Origin: Bacteroidota bacterium
Lineage (GTDB): Bacteria; Bacteroidota; Bacteroidia; Chitinophagales; Chitinophagaceae
Length of the DNA stretch: 64,000 nucleotides
Reading direction: 5' to 3'
Assembly: GCA_947487525.1 (NCBI GenBank)
Contig: CANKWR010000004.1
Span: forward strand, 16,078-80,077
Position numbers and translations under genes: made by a program. The notes under the pieces are model-generated. The model saw only the letters and a list, made by a program, of their open reading frames with translations, was not told the DNA's origin and did not search any database. Shown one piece after another: positions 25,740 to 35,275 of this stretch. How positions within the stretch are numbered: position 1 is the stretch's first letter; the number at the start of each line of letters is the position of its first letter.

Positions 25740-28700
25740 ATGAATATATCTGAACTTTCCTTAAAACGTCCGGTGCTTGCAACCGTGATGAATATTGCTA
25801 TTATCATTTTTGGTTTAGTAGGCTTTTCGTTTCTTGCATTAAGAGAATATCCTGCCATTGACCCACCCATTATTATGGTGCAAACTAGTTATACTGGTGC
25901 CAATGCCGAGGTAATTCAAAGTCAAATTACGGAGCCATTGGAAAAAGGCATTAACGGTATACCAGGTATTAGAACGATTAATTCATCTAGCTCAGTAGGT
26001 AACTCCTATATTACAGTTGAATTTAACTTAGGGGTTAATTTAGAAACTGCAGCGAATGATGTGCGTGATAAAGTATCTCAAGCTTTAAGGTCATTGCCAC
26101 AGGATTTAACCAGTCCGCCAGTAGTGACACAAAAAATTGTAAACCATTACATTATAATGTTAACAGTACGTAGCAAAACTAAAGGTTTGTTAGAGTTAAC
26201 TGAATACACGGAAAATGTTTTACAACAGCGATTTCAAACCATTGACGAAGTAAGTAGTGTGGGGGTAAGGGGTAAGCGTCAATCAATGCGTATCTATCCA
26301 GATGCTAATTTGTTAAACGCTTATGGAATTGCATTCAATGACATCCAAACTGCCTTGAATAAAGAGAACGTAGAATTGCCGGCAGGAGGTATTTATGGCA
26401 ACAAATCAGAATTTGTCATTAGAACCCTGGGAAGACTATCCAAAGAGTCGGACTTTAGAAATATTATTTTAAAGGAAGACGCGAATGGTATAGTGCGAAT
26501 AGGGGATGTTGCAAAAGTGGAGTTGGGTCCGGAACAAGAGGATCAAGGTACTTATTTTAATGGAGTGCCGGTGGTGATGTTAACAGTTTCTCCGCAGCCA
26601 GGTGCCAATCAAATAAAAATTGCAGATGAGTTTTATAAGCGATTAGAAGAGGTAAAAAAACAAAATAAATCGGATATTGAATTTGCAATACCTATTGACA
26701 ATACTTTAAATGTACGTCGTGCATTATCAGAAGTGAAAGAGACGATTGTAATTTCATTCGTACTTGTTGTTTTGGTTATCTTCTTTTTCTTTAGAAATTG
26801 GCTAATTGCAATACGTCCTTTAATTGACATTCCAATTTCATTGATTGCCACTTTCTTTATCATGTATTTGGCAGGGTTCTCTATTAATGTATTGACCTTA
26901 TTGGCGATCGTACTTGCTACCGGCTTGGTAGTAGACGATGGAATTGTGGTAACGGAAAATATTTTCAGAAAATTGGAAGAAGGACTTTCCATAAAAGACG
27001 CAGCGCGAGAAGGAAGCAAGGAAATTTTCTTTGCGGTCATTTCAACCTCCATTACCTTGGCAGTGGTATTTATGCCTGTAATTTTTTTACAAGGATTTGT
27101 AGGTTCTTTATTTAAAGAGTTTGGGGTTGTGGTGGCGGGTGCGGTGCTGGTCTCGGCCTTTGTGTCCTTAACCATCACGCCGGTTTTAAATGTGTATTTG
27201 AACAGAAAAGACGGAGCACACGGTAAATTTTACGATCGTACTGAACCTTTCTTTAGAGGAATGGAATCAGGCTACAAGAATTTATTGAATAAATTTTTAA
27301 AGATTCGTTGGTTTGCATGGGTGATTGTTATTATTTGTGTAGGAATGATTTTTGTTTTTGGCAAAACCATTCAAAGTGAATTAGCGCCATTGGAGGACAA
27401 AGGTTCCATCAGAATTACCATGACGGGTGCAGAGGGTACTAGTTATGAGGACATGAAAGGCGAATTAAAAAAAGCCATTAGTATTATGCAGGACTCCTTC
27501 CCTGAACATGCATTTACTTGGGGGAGTGTTCCGGGATATGGAGGTAGTAGTGGTAATAGTTCAGCGAGTGGACGTTTAGGATTGGTGGATAAAGAGGATC
27601 GTGAAAGAACCCAGTCTCAAATTGCATTGGATTTGAATAAAAAAATGAAGCGTTTTAAAAACGTACGTGTTTTTGCCATTGAGGAGCAAACTATTTCAGT
27701 GGGTATGATGTCCAGGGGTTCATTGCCAGTGCAGTTTATTATACAGAACCTGGATTTTCAAAAAATTAAAACAGCTATTCCTAAATTCTTGGAAGCAGCA
27801 AGAAAAGACAAAACTTTTCAAAACGTAGATGTGAATTTAAAGTTTAATAAACCTGAATTAGACTTGTCTATCGATCGCATGCGTGTTAGGGATTTAGGCT
27901 TAACCACTGCCGATGTAGCACAGGCATTACAAGCGGCATTTAGTGGAGCACGTTCGGCCTATTTTATTATGAATGACAGACAGTACCAAGTAATTACCCA
28001 AGTGCCAAGGTCAGAAAGAAATGAGCCAACGGATATCAATAAAATTTACGTTCGCAATAACAAAGGGGAGAATATACCTATTTCAAGTGTGCTTGTTACA
28101 GAAGAAAATAGCAATCCTCCAAACCTGTATCATTATAACCGTTTTAATTCTGCTACCGTCTCTGCTTCATTGGCGGAAGGCAAAACCATTGGTGACGGGG
28201 TGACTGCCATGGAGCGCATTGCCAAAGAACAATTGGACGAGAGTTTCCAAACTGCATTAAGTGGAGCTTCTAGAGATTTCAAAGAAAGCTCCTCTAATAC
28301 CTCTCAAGCATTACTATTGGCATTGATTTTAATATATTTAGTATTGGCTGCACAATTTGAAAGCTTTACCGATCCTTTTATTATTATGATTACGGTTCCA
28401 TTGGCATTAGCAGGTGCATTGTTATGTTTATGGTTATTTAATCAAACCTTAAATATATTCTCTCAAATTGGTATTATCATGCTTATTGGTTTAGTAACTA
28501 AAAATGGAATTTTAATTGTAGAGTTTGCGAATAAAAAACGTGAATCTGGTCTGCCAATTAGAGAAGCAGTATTAGAAGCGGCATCGCAAAGATTCCGCCC
28601 AATTTTAATGACGAGCTTAGCTACTGCCTTGGGTGCATTGCCTATTGCCATTAGCTTGGGGGCCGCTGCTACTAGTAGAAAGCCTTTGGGAACGGTGATC

Positions 28701-28796
28701 GTTGGGGGTTTGCTATTTTCGCTAGTACTTACTTTATTTGTAATCCCTTCGGTATATACGTATGTTTCAAGCAAGCACCGCAGACAGGTAGATTAA
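25740..28796 (+). CDS. RND efflux pump, inner-membrane permease (HAE1 type)
   Basis: 1018 residues with the duplicated RND architecture: N-terminal ELSLKRPVLATVMNIAIIIFGLVGF, a large periplasmic loop, TM4 with the proton-relay pair in LATGLVVDDGIVVTEN, then a second half ending IGIIMLIGLVTKNGILIVEFAN and GALPIAISLGAAATSRKPLG. It exports hydrophobic or amphiphilic compounds using the proton gradient. With the adaptor upstream it forms two parts of a tripartite system; the TolC-like partner must come from elsewhere. No local regulator is apparent. Confidence 0.95.
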   Translation: MNISELSLKRPVLATVMNIAIIIFGLVGFSFLALREYPAIDPPIIMVQTSYTGANAEVIQSQITEPLEKGINGIPGIRTINSSSSVGNSYITVEFNLGVNLETAANDVRDKVSQALRSLPQDLTSPPVVTQKIVNHYIIMLTVRSKTKGLLELTEYTENVLQQRFQTIDEVSSVGVRGKRQSMRIYPDANLLNAYGIAFNDIQTALNKENVELPAGGIYGNKSEFVIRTLGRLSKESDFRNIILKEDANGIVRIGDVAKVELGPEQEDQGTYFNGVPVVMLTVSPQPGANQIKIADEFYKRLEEVKKQNKSDIEFAIPIDNTLNVRRALSEVKETIVISFVLVVLVIFFFFRNWLIAIRPLIDIPISLIATFFIMYLAGFSINVLTLLAIVLATGLVVDDGIVVTENIFRKLEEGLSIKDAAREGSKEIFFAVISTSITLAVVFMPVIFLQGFVGSLFKEFGVVVAGAVLVSAFVSLTITPVLNVYLNRKDGAHGKFYDRTEPFFRGMESGYKNLLNKFLKIRWFAWVIVIICVGMIFVFGKTIQSELAPLEDKGSIRITMTGAEGTSYEDMKGELKKAISIMQDSFPEHAFTWGSVPGYGGSSGNSSASGRLGLVDKEDRERTQSQIALDLNKKMKRFKNVRVFAIEEQTISVGMMSRGSLPVQFIIQNLDFQKIKTAIPKFLEAARKDKTFQNVDVNLKFNKPELDLSIDRMRVRDLGLTTADVAQALQAAFSGARSAYFIMNDRQYQVITQVPRSERNEPTDINKIYVRNNKGENIPISSVLVTEENSNPPNLYHYNRFNSATVSASLAEGKTIGDGVTAMERIAKEQLDESFQTALSGASRDFKESSSNTSQALLLALILIYLVLAAQFESFTDPFIIMITVPLALAGALLCLWLFNQTLNIFSQIGIIMLIGLVTKNGILIVEFANKKRESGLPIREAVLEAASQRFRPILMTSLATALGALPIAISLGAAATSRKPLGTVIVGGLLFSLVLTLFVIPSVYTYVSSKHRRQVD

Positions 28797-28819
28797 ATAC
28801 AAAGTTGTATCTTGGTTGA

Positions 28820-29902
28820 ATGAAATTTTTAATGCTGTTTTTTTCCATAAGTACAATTACGGCTTGTACTTTTTCCACTTCAACGGAAAATGTCCAGTCC
28901 GTTTGGGCTTTTAAGGACTTTGTAAAATTAGATGCTGTCAATCCTATTTTATTGCCTGATACTAGTTATACTTTTGATTGCCCCATACAAAACGCAAGCG
29001 TTCAATGGCAATCTAAAAATGTATTGAATCCTACTGCCTTTATAAAAGAAGGTAAAATATTTTTAGTATACCGTGCTCAAGACAGTGCGATGACTTCTCG
29101 TTTAGGCTTGGCGATAAGTGAGGATGGCATTCATTTCAAAAAACAACCTACCCCCATTTTTTATCCAGCCAAGGATTCTTTTTTTAAATATGAATGGAAA
29201 GGAGGAGTGGAGGATCCCAGAATAGTATGCATGCCTGATAGCGGTTATTTACTGACTTATACAGCGTATGATGGTAAAACTGCCAGACTATGTTTTGCCA
29301 CAACCTTTGATTTGATTCATTGGGAAAAACGAGGACCTGTTTTAAAGTCACCGAAATACATTAACAGTTGGTCAAAGTCCGGTGCGATGGTAGTAGAAAA
29401 AATAGGTGATAAAATGGTGGCTAAAAAAATAGATGGAAAATATTGGATGTATTTTGGAGACACAGATTTGTTCCTGGCATATTCATTCGATTTAATTCAT
29501 TGGGAGCCATTAGAGAACAGCGAAAATAAAAAAATGGTCAGTGTCTTACAACCCAGGGCCGGATATTTTGATAGCAGGTTGGTGGAACCAGGACCTTATG
29601 CTTTGTATACTGAAAAGGGGATTGTATTGATTTACAATAGTAGCAATGCGGCTAATAATAATGATCCGGCTCAGCCTATATTCACCTATGCTGCAGGACA
29701 GGCTTTGTTTGACAAAGAGCGGCCTTATAAATTAATAGATCGAGTCCCCCATTTTTTTATTCATCCCGACAAACCTTATGAATTAAAAGAGGAGGTGAAC
29801 AATGTTTGTTTTGTGGAAGGGTTGGTTTATTTTAAACAAAAGTGGATGCTCTATTATGGTACTGCCGATACTAAAATAGCCCTTGCTATTGCAAAACCAT
29901 AA
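28820..29902 (+). CDS. GH130-like lipoprotein (beta-mannoside phosphorylase/hydrolase fold)
   Basis: 360 residues. Lipoprotein signal MKFLMLFFSISTITAC. Five-bladed propeller signatures of GH130: NPTAFIKEGKIFLVYRAQD, SRLGLAISEDGIHF, GGVEDPRIVCM (the EDPR block), LTYTAYDGKTARLCFATTFD, and LVEPGPYALYTEKGIVLIYN. GH130 enzymes phosphorolyse or hydrolyse beta-mannosides. Anchoring outside the cytoplasm argues against a phosphorylase and for a hydrolase or binding role. It is 23 bases after the RND pump, possibly read through. The substrate is not determinable here. Confidence 0.8.
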   Translation: MKFLMLFFSISTITACTFSTSTENVQSVWAFKDFVKLDAVNPILLPDTSYTFDCPIQNASVQWQSKNVLNPTAFIKEGKIFLVYRAQDSAMTSRLGLAISEDGIHFKKQPTPIFYPAKDSFFKYEWKGGVEDPRIVCMPDSGYLLTYTAYDGKTARLCFATTFDLIHWEKRGPVLKSPKYINSWSKSGAMVVEKIGDKMVAKKIDGKYWMYFGDTDLFLAYSFDLIHWEPLENSENKKMVSVLQPRAGYFDSRLVEPGPYALYTEKGIVLIYNSSNAANNNDPAQPIFTYAAGQALFDKERPYKLIDRVPHFFIHPDKPYELKEEVNNVCFVEGLVYFKQKWMLYYGTADTKIALAIAKP

Positions 29903-29943
29903 TCAAATAGATATTCTTTTTATTTGCAAGCTTTTTAAACAAC

Positions 29944-30927
29944 TTATTGTTTTAGGATTGTAGATTCCAAAAATTGTATGGTTTCTTTTTCAACAGAAAT
30001 AATGTCTTTAGAAACAATGGGAGATGCTAGAACATGGTTCCCTGCATTTGGAATGGCAATGCCTTTTTTCAAATTTTCAGGCGTGCCTAAGGCAGCAAGC
30101 ATTTCCTGAATGGCGCTTACTTTCACTACATTGTCTTGGTGCGCTTCGTCTTTATAATAGTATAAAGCCAAGCAAGGTTGTTTTATTTTACTAAATGTTT
30201 CCTTGGTCATGGTTGCTTCAATTAGATTTTGCAAAGCAACGGTAGACTCTAAACGATATCGCGTATTCCAATATTTAGGATATTCATTATTCTTAAATGG
30301 AATTGTAGCATAATCGCCGCTTTTCACCATTCTCGCAATTTGTAATCCCCATGGATTGTTTAACAAAGGCGCCGCTACATTATTAATTGCAATATTTGGC
30401 GAATACATAATAAGGCCTGCAATTTCAGGGTAGGTTGCAGCCAATTGCAAGGATAAAGTACCTCCTGTTGAAGTACTCATTAGTATCACTTTTTTCCCTA
30501 ATTGCTTTCCAATGGCATAAGCCCATTTTGCAGACTCCCAATATTTTTCGGCTGTTAAATTTAGTAAGTCCTCCGTTGTGTCAATCCCATGTTCAGCCAA
30601 TCGAGCTAGGTATAAATTACAATGAAATTTTTTGGCAATTTTTTCATGTATAGGCGCTCCTTCCATTTGAGTTGCACTAAATCCATGTAAGTAAACAATT
30701 ACATATTCCGTTGACTGATGGGTACTATCCGCCCATATAATTTTAGCTTCGTTATTAGGCTTTAAATGATGCTTACTTTCTCCTGCTTGAACCAGGCTGT
30801 CTAAATTGACATTTGCCCCAATTAGCGGCAAATCATTACTTAAAATGGGTTTGTTGGGGTGAGGCCCTAGGAGGTAAATAACAGAAAAAATAAAAATTAT
30901 TATGCCTGTAATTTTAAGCAATTTCAT
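29944..30927 (-). CDS. Membrane-anchored alpha/beta hydrolase (esterase/lipase-like)
   Basis: 327 residues. An N-terminal membrane segment (LLKITGIIIFIFSVIYLLG) acts as anchor or uncleaved signal. The oxyanion region is VIVYLHGFSATQMEG, the nucleophile elbow MSTSTGGTLSLQLAA (S-T-S-T-G, a small-residue variant of GxSxG), and the late His lies in PNAGNHVLASPI. It probably acts on an ester or acyl group at the periplasmic face. It is convergent with the GH130 gene and divergent from the HGSNAT-like gene. Confidence 0.8.
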   Translation of the reverse strand: MKLLKITGIIIFIFSVIYLLGPHPNKPILSNDLPLIGANVNLDSLVQAGESKHHLKPNNEAKIIWADSTHQSTEYVIVYLHGFSATQMEGAPIHEKIAKKFHCNLYLARLAEHGIDTTEDLLNLTAEKYWESAKWAYAIGKQLGKKVILMSTSTGGTLSLQLAATYPEIAGLIMYSPNIAINNVAAPLLNNPWGLQIARMVKSGDYATIPFKNNEYPKYWNTRYRLESTVALQNLIEATMTKETFSKIKQPCLALYYYKDEAHQDNVVKVSAIQEMLAALGTPENLKKGIAIPNAGNHVLASPIVSKDIISVEKETIQFLESTILKQ

Positions 30928-31007
30928 TTCGTTAATTTGATTAAAGCTAAGTATTTCAAGGGTGATTAAAAAATATTTTGCGTACCTTGATTGTCTAAAT
31001 TGTAGCT

Positions 31008-32096
31008 ATGTCCAATCAAAGATTTTTATCCCTGGATGTTTTTAGGGGTATGACTATTTGCTTAATGATCATTGTGAATACACCGGGTGACAGTGCAGCT
31101 ACTTTTGCCCCATTCATGCATGCTCAATGGAATGGGTTTACACCAACCGATTTAGTATTCCCCTCCTTTTTATTTGCAGTAGGAAATGCCATGAGTTTTG
31201 TCTTGCCTAAATGGGAAAAGTTGCCCAATAGCACCGTTTTATTTAGGATATTAAAACGAACCGCAATCATATTTCTATTAGGCTATTTAATGTATTGGTT
31301 TCCCTTTACCGGACCTATCGGTAATACAAGAATTTTAGGGGTATTACAACGCATTGCCCTTTGTTATGGATTTGCTTCATTGATTGCGTATTATATGCAT
31401 GAGCGAGTGGTAATGGTGCTATCTGCAATTTTGCTTTTAGTATATTGGTATTTAACCATGCACTTTGGTTTACCTGGACAGGAATTAACAATGCAAGGGA
31501 ATGCAGGTATTTTATTTGACAAGTGGTTGATGGGGGATGCGCATATGTATCATGGAGAAGGAATTGCCTTTGACCCCGAAGGCTGGTTGAGTACGCTCCC
31601 CTCCATTGTGAATGTTCTGATTGGTTTTATCGTGGGTAATTTTATCCAACAAAAGGGTAAAACATATGAGGGCTTAACGCATTTATTTATGTGGGGTGCT
31701 GGATTTATCTTTTTAGGATTTATGTGGAATTATCAATTTCCCATCAATAAAAAATTATGGTCAAGTAGCTTTGTGATGTTAACCGTTGGCTTGGACATGG
31801 TTATTATTGGAACCATTATTTACCGGATTGAATTGCACCGTCAATTGCAATTTTCTAGTTTTTTCGAGGTTTTTGGCAAGAACCCCTTGGTTATTTACCT
31901 TTTCTCAGAGGTATTGTTAACCATCCTTAACCTAGTTCAAATTGGCAATCAATCCTCTTTTGAGTGGATTTTTCAACATGGATTCTCCTATTTTGCGCCT
32001 TATTGGGCTTCCTTGGCCTTTGCCATATCTTTTATGTTGGTTTGCTGGCTATTGGGTTATGTATTAAATAAATATAAAATATATATAAGGGTGTAA
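31008..32096 (+). CDS. HGSNAT-like membrane acyltransferase (DUF5009-type)
   Basis: 362 residues with many hydrophobic helices. Conserved start RFLSLDVFRGMTICLMIIVN and the FTPTDLVFPSFLFAVGNAMSF block are characteristic of bacterial homologues of heparan-alpha-glucosaminide N-acetyltransferase (NagX/DUF5009 group). GNTRILGVLQRIALCYG and FEVFGKNPLVIYLFSE are further family blocks. It is predicted to move acetyl groups across the inner membrane onto an amino sugar. The neighbouring exported hydrolase and GH130 lipoprotein suggest local glycan handling, but no operon is evident. Confidence 0.83.
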   Translation: MSNQRFLSLDVFRGMTICLMIIVNTPGDSAATFAPFMHAQWNGFTPTDLVFPSFLFAVGNAMSFVLPKWEKLPNSTVLFRILKRTAIIFLLGYLMYWFPFTGPIGNTRILGVLQRIALCYGFASLIAYYMHERVVMVLSAILLLVYWYLTMHFGLPGQELTMQGNAGILFDKWLMGDAHMYHGEGIAFDPEGWLSTLPSIVNVLIGFIVGNFIQQKGKTYEGLTHLFMWGAGFIFLGFMWNYQFPINKKLWSSSFVMLTVGLDMVIIGTIIYRIELHRQLQFSSFFEVFGKNPLVIYLFSEVLLTILNLVQIGNQSSFEWIFQHGFSYFAPYWASLAFAISFMLVCWLLGYVLNKYKIYIRV

Positions 32097-32125
32097 ATCT
32101 ATTCACTCCTTTTTTACCAAATGTT

Positions 32126-32155
32126 TTTTTAAGGACTGTAAACGGCGTACCTTTG
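32126..32155 (+). promoter_or_regulatory. Promoter of typA
   Basis: TACCTTTG at 32148-32155 fits the -7 consensus; a T-run stands about 20 bases upstream at the -33 position but lacks the final G. The start codon is 17 bases downstream. Confidence 0.5.
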
Positions 32156-32172
32156 CAGCCTCAAAACAGTAC

Positions 32173-33975
32173 ATGGAAATAAGAAACATCGCTATTATCG
32201 CACACGTTGACCACGGTAAAACTACCTTGGTAGACAAAATTTTACACGCAACAAAGGTATTCAGAGACAACCAAGAGACTGGTGATCTAATCATGGATAG
32301 CAACGAATTAGAACGTGAAAGAGGGATTACTATCTTAAGTAAAAACGCATCCGTAACTTATAAAGGCGTTAAAATCAATGTCATCGACACACCTGGTCAC
32401 TCCGACTTTGGAGGTGAGGTGGAGCGTGTGTTGAAAATGGCAGACGGTGTTTGTTTGTTGGTGGATGCCTTTGAAGGACCCATGCCTCAAACTCGTTTCG
32501 TATTACAAAAAGCATTACAATTGAATTTAAAGCCAATTGTAATTATCAATAAAGTAGATAAAGAAAACTGTCGTCCTGACGAAGTGCATGATGCCGTTTT
32601 TGAATTATTTTTCAACTTAGATGCAACGGAAGATCAATTGAACTTCCCTACTTTTTATGGTAGTGGTAAAAATGGTTGGTTTAATGACAGCTTAACGCAA
32701 AGTGAGGACATCACTCCATTAATGGACGGAATTTTAAAATATGTACCTGGTCCAGATGTGAAGGAAGGGCATACACAAATGCAAATTACATCATTAGATT
32801 ATTCTACTTTCTTAGGTCGAATTGCTATTGGTAAAGTAGAAAGAGGAACCATTAAAGAAGGTCAAAACATTGTGTTGGTGCAAGCGGATGGCAGTATTAA
32901 AAAGAATAAAGTAAAAGAATTATACGTATTTGAAGGAATGGGTAAGCGTAAAGTAACTGAAGTAATTTCAGGTGATTTGTGTGCTGTAGTTGGTTTAGAA
33001 GAATTCAATATTGGTGATACCATTGCGGATCCTGAAAACCCAGAAGCTTTACCAATTATCAGTGTAGACGAACCTACAATGAGTATGACATTTAGCATTA
33101 ACAACTCTCCTTTCTTTGGTAAGGAAGGTAAGTTTGTAACATCCCGTCACATTCGTGATCGTTTAATTAAAGAAACAGAAAAGAACCTAGCATTGCGTGT
33201 GGAGGAAACAGACAGTGCAGATAGTTTCTTGGTATATGGTCGTGGTATTTTGCACTTAGGAGTATTGGTGGAGACGATGCGTCGTGAAGGTTATGAGTTA
33301 ACAGTAGGTAATCCACAAGTATTGGTGAAAGAAATTGATGGCAAGAAAAATGAGCCCTTTGAAATATTAGTGGTAGATGTGCCAAGTGAGTTTAGTGGTA
33401 AAGTAATTGACTTAGTAACTCAAAAGAAGGGTGAAATGTTAATCATGGAATCTAAGGGTACCATGCAACATTTAGAATTTGATATCCCTTCAAGAGGATT
33501 GATTGGACTTCGTTCTCAAATGTTAACACAAACTGCAGGTGAAGCGGTTATGGCGCACCGTTTTAACGAATACAAACCTTGGAAAGGACAAATTCCTGGA
33601 AGAAGTAATGGTGTATTGGTTGCTAAAGGTGGCGGTACCACAACTGCATACTCTATTGATAAGTTACAGGATAGAGGTCGTTTCTTTATTGAACCAGGTG
33701 AAGAAGTATATGCAGGCCAAATTTTGGCAGAGCATATCAAGCCAGGTGATTTAAATATCAATGCTGTGGAGATGAAAAAATTAACGAACCACCGTGCAAG
33801 TGGATCCGATGATAGTGTTCGTATTACGCCAAAAGTTCAATATACTTTAGAAGAGTGTATGGAGTACATTCAGTTTGATGAGTGTATTGAAGTGACGCCA
33901 AAGTCGGTGCGTATGCGTAAGTCAATGTTAGATGAGAACGAGCGTAGTAAAGCTGCAAAAACAAATAACAACTAG
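32173..33975 (+). CDS. typA: Translational GTPase TypA/BipA
   Basis: 600 residues. GTPase motifs: AHVDHGKTTLVDKIL (residues 10-24), RGITILSKNASV, DTPGHSDFGGEVERV and NKVDKENCRPDE. An EF-G-like domain II and the TypA-specific C-terminal domain follow (RGLIGLRSQMLTQTAGEAVMAHRF, ending in ALEECMEYIQFDECIEVTP-type sequence). It binds ribosomes and supports growth under cold or stress and 50S assembly. Monocistronic, with its own promoter and a strong terminator. Confidence 0.96.
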   Translation: MEIRNIAIIAHVDHGKTTLVDKILHATKVFRDNQETGDLIMDSNELERERGITILSKNASVTYKGVKINVIDTPGHSDFGGEVERVLKMADGVCLLVDAFEGPMPQTRFVLQKALQLNLKPIVIINKVDKENCRPDEVHDAVFELFFNLDATEDQLNFPTFYGSGKNGWFNDSLTQSEDITPLMDGILKYVPGPDVKEGHTQMQITSLDYSTFLGRIAIGKVERGTIKEGQNIVLVQADGSIKKNKVKELYVFEGMGKRKVTEVISGDLCAVVGLEEFNIGDTIADPENPEALPIISVDEPTMSMTFSINNSPFFGKEGKFVTSRHIRDRLIKETEKNLALRVEETDSADSFLVYGRGILHLGVLVETMRREGYELTVGNPQVLVKEIDGKKNEPFEILVVDVPSEFSGKVIDLVTQKKGEMLIMESKGTMQHLEFDIPSRGLIGLRSQMLTQTAGEAVMAHRFNEYKPWKGQIPGRSNGVLVAKGGGTTTAYSIDKLQDRGRFFIEPGEEVYAGQILAEHIKPGDLNINAVEMKKLTNHRASGSDDSVRITPKVQYTLEECMEYIQFDECIEVTPKSVRMRKSMLDENERSKAAKTNNN

Positions 33976-33996
33976 AAGAAACTAGTTACAAATAGT

Positions 33997-34028
33997 AAAG
34001 GCCTGCGAATTTCGCGGGCCTTTTTTTT
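33997..34028 (+). terminator. Rho-independent terminator of typA
   Basis: An 11-bp stem (33997-34007 with 34013-34023, one G-U pair), loop AATTT and a run of eight T bases at 34021-34028. Confidence 0.9.
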
Positions 34029-34042
34029 ATGACTTTATTTGA

Positions 34043-34142
34043 AATTTAGAATACTAATTCGAGCGAACATTCGAGCAAGTAAAAGTAAAAAATCGGATTT
34101 GAGTTTAAGTGAGGTGAGCGCGAGAATTATGTATTCGAAATT
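34043..34142. repeat. Long imperfect inverted repeat beyond the obg stop
   Basis: The left arm 34043-34065 and right arm 34118-34142 share AATTT, GAATAC and TAATTC blocks in inverse orientation, interrupted by single-base gaps. ATTCGAGC is also directly repeated at 34057 and 34069. The right arm includes the last bases of obg. It may be an interspersed palindromic element or a decayed terminator. Confidence 0.35.
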
Positions 34143-35142
34143 AAATTGGTTTATTTAATGCATTCCAGAGCATGTCTTTTAATTCCACTAAATTTTTATT
34201 GATTGCAGAGGAGATAAAAATATGTGGGACATTTTCAGGCAATTCTTTTTCTATGGCTTCGGTTAGTTCTTCATCCAATAAATCTGACTTACTAATGGCG
34301 ATAATGAATTCCTTTTGAAGTAATTCGGGATTGAATTCGTTGAGTTCATTCTTTAAAATCTCAAATTCTTTTTTATGATCATTGGAATCAGCTGGAATCA
34401 AAAACAATAAAACTGCATTCCTTTCGATATGCCTTAAAAAGCGATGTCCTAGCCCCTTTCCTTCGGCTGCACCCTCAATAATACCTGGCAAATCGGCAAT
34501 GCAAAACGATCGATTATCGCGGTATTCCACCATGCCTAATTGAGGGGTTAAGGTCGTAAATGCGTAGTTGGCAATTTTTGGTTTTGCAGCGGTAATGGAG
34601 GAGAGTAAAGTTGATTTTCCTGCATTGGGGAATCCAACCAATCCAACATCGGCCAATACTTTCAATTCAATTTGCTTCCAACCTTCCACACCCGCTTCAC
34701 CGGGTTGTGCATATTCCGGAACCTGTTGAGTAGCAGTAGCAAAATTGCTATTTCCTAATCCACCTCGCCCCCCTTTCAACCAAACTATTTCTTGGCCATC
34801 ATGTAGTATTTCTCCTTCGATTTTTCCAGTTTCTTCGTCTTTTGCAATGGTACCTAAGGGTACTTCAATAATAATATCCTTTCCATCCTTTCCGGTGCAA
34901 TTATTTTTACTTCCATTCTCGCCATTTTCTGCAATCATATTTTTATGATAACGCAAGTGGAGTAAGGTCCAAAGTTGGCTATTGCCTCTTAGGATCACAT
35001 GACCTCCACGACCACCATCCCCTCCATCGGGTCCTCCCTTTGCAGTTAATTTATTTCTTAAAAAGTGTTTACATCCTGCTCCACCATGACCACTATGGGC
35101 AAAAATTCGGATGTAATCAATAAAATTGTTTCTTTCTGACAC
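34141..35142 (-). CDS. obg: GTPase Obg/CgtA
   Basis: 333 residues from a GTG start, just upstream of the conserved [19 protein letters not shown]. The glycine-rich Obg fold spans residues 1-158 ([18 protein letters not shown]). The G domain has [11 protein letters not shown] (170-180), the switch region with [34 protein letters not shown], and SKSDLL as the G4 equivalent. The C-terminus lacks the acidic OCT tail, as in many Bacteroidota. It acts in 50S maturation and stress control. No neighbouring rpmA or rplU is seen. Confidence 0.95.
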   Translation of the reverse strand: MSERNNFIDYIRIFAHSGHGGAGCKHFLRNKLTAKGGPDGGDGGRGGHVILRGNSQLWTLLHLRYHKNMIAENGENGSKNNCTGKDGKDIIIEVPLGTIAKDEETGKIEGEILHDGQEIVWLKGGRGGLGNSNFATATQQVPEYAQPGEAGVEGWKQIELKVLADVGLVGFPNAGKSTLLSSITAAKPKIANYAFTTLTPQLGMVEYRDNRSFCIADLPGIIEGAAEGKGLGHRFLRHIERNAVLLFLIPADSNDHKKEFEILKNELNEFNPELLQKEFIIAISKSDLLDEELTEAIEKELPENVPHIFISSAINKNLVELKDMLWNALNKPI

Positions 35143-35197
35143 TGTGTATTATTAACTGCAAAGTTAATGTAAACAATACAGACTAGGTAATAAAAAA

Positions 35198-35214
35198 GGC
35201 CCCGATTGGAGGCC
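35198..35214 (-). terminator. Probable terminator of the TetR-type gene
   Basis: GGCC-rich arms (35198-35203 and 35208-35214) with one mismatch and a short loop are preceded on the plus strand by six A bases, a U-run on the minus strand. It lies 62 bases past the TetR stop. Confidence 0.6.
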
Positions 35215-35275
35215 ATTTAAAACTGGGGTTCATTCACTAAAACCGTGCTTTAACTTATAGTAAATTCAAAATGGA

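Noticed and set aside
26633..27178. Long minus-strand open frame (181 codons) inside the RND pump gene
   Set aside because: It is antisense to strongly conserved RND motifs, has Thr/Ser/Ile-rich non-protein-like composition and no family match; a shadow frame.
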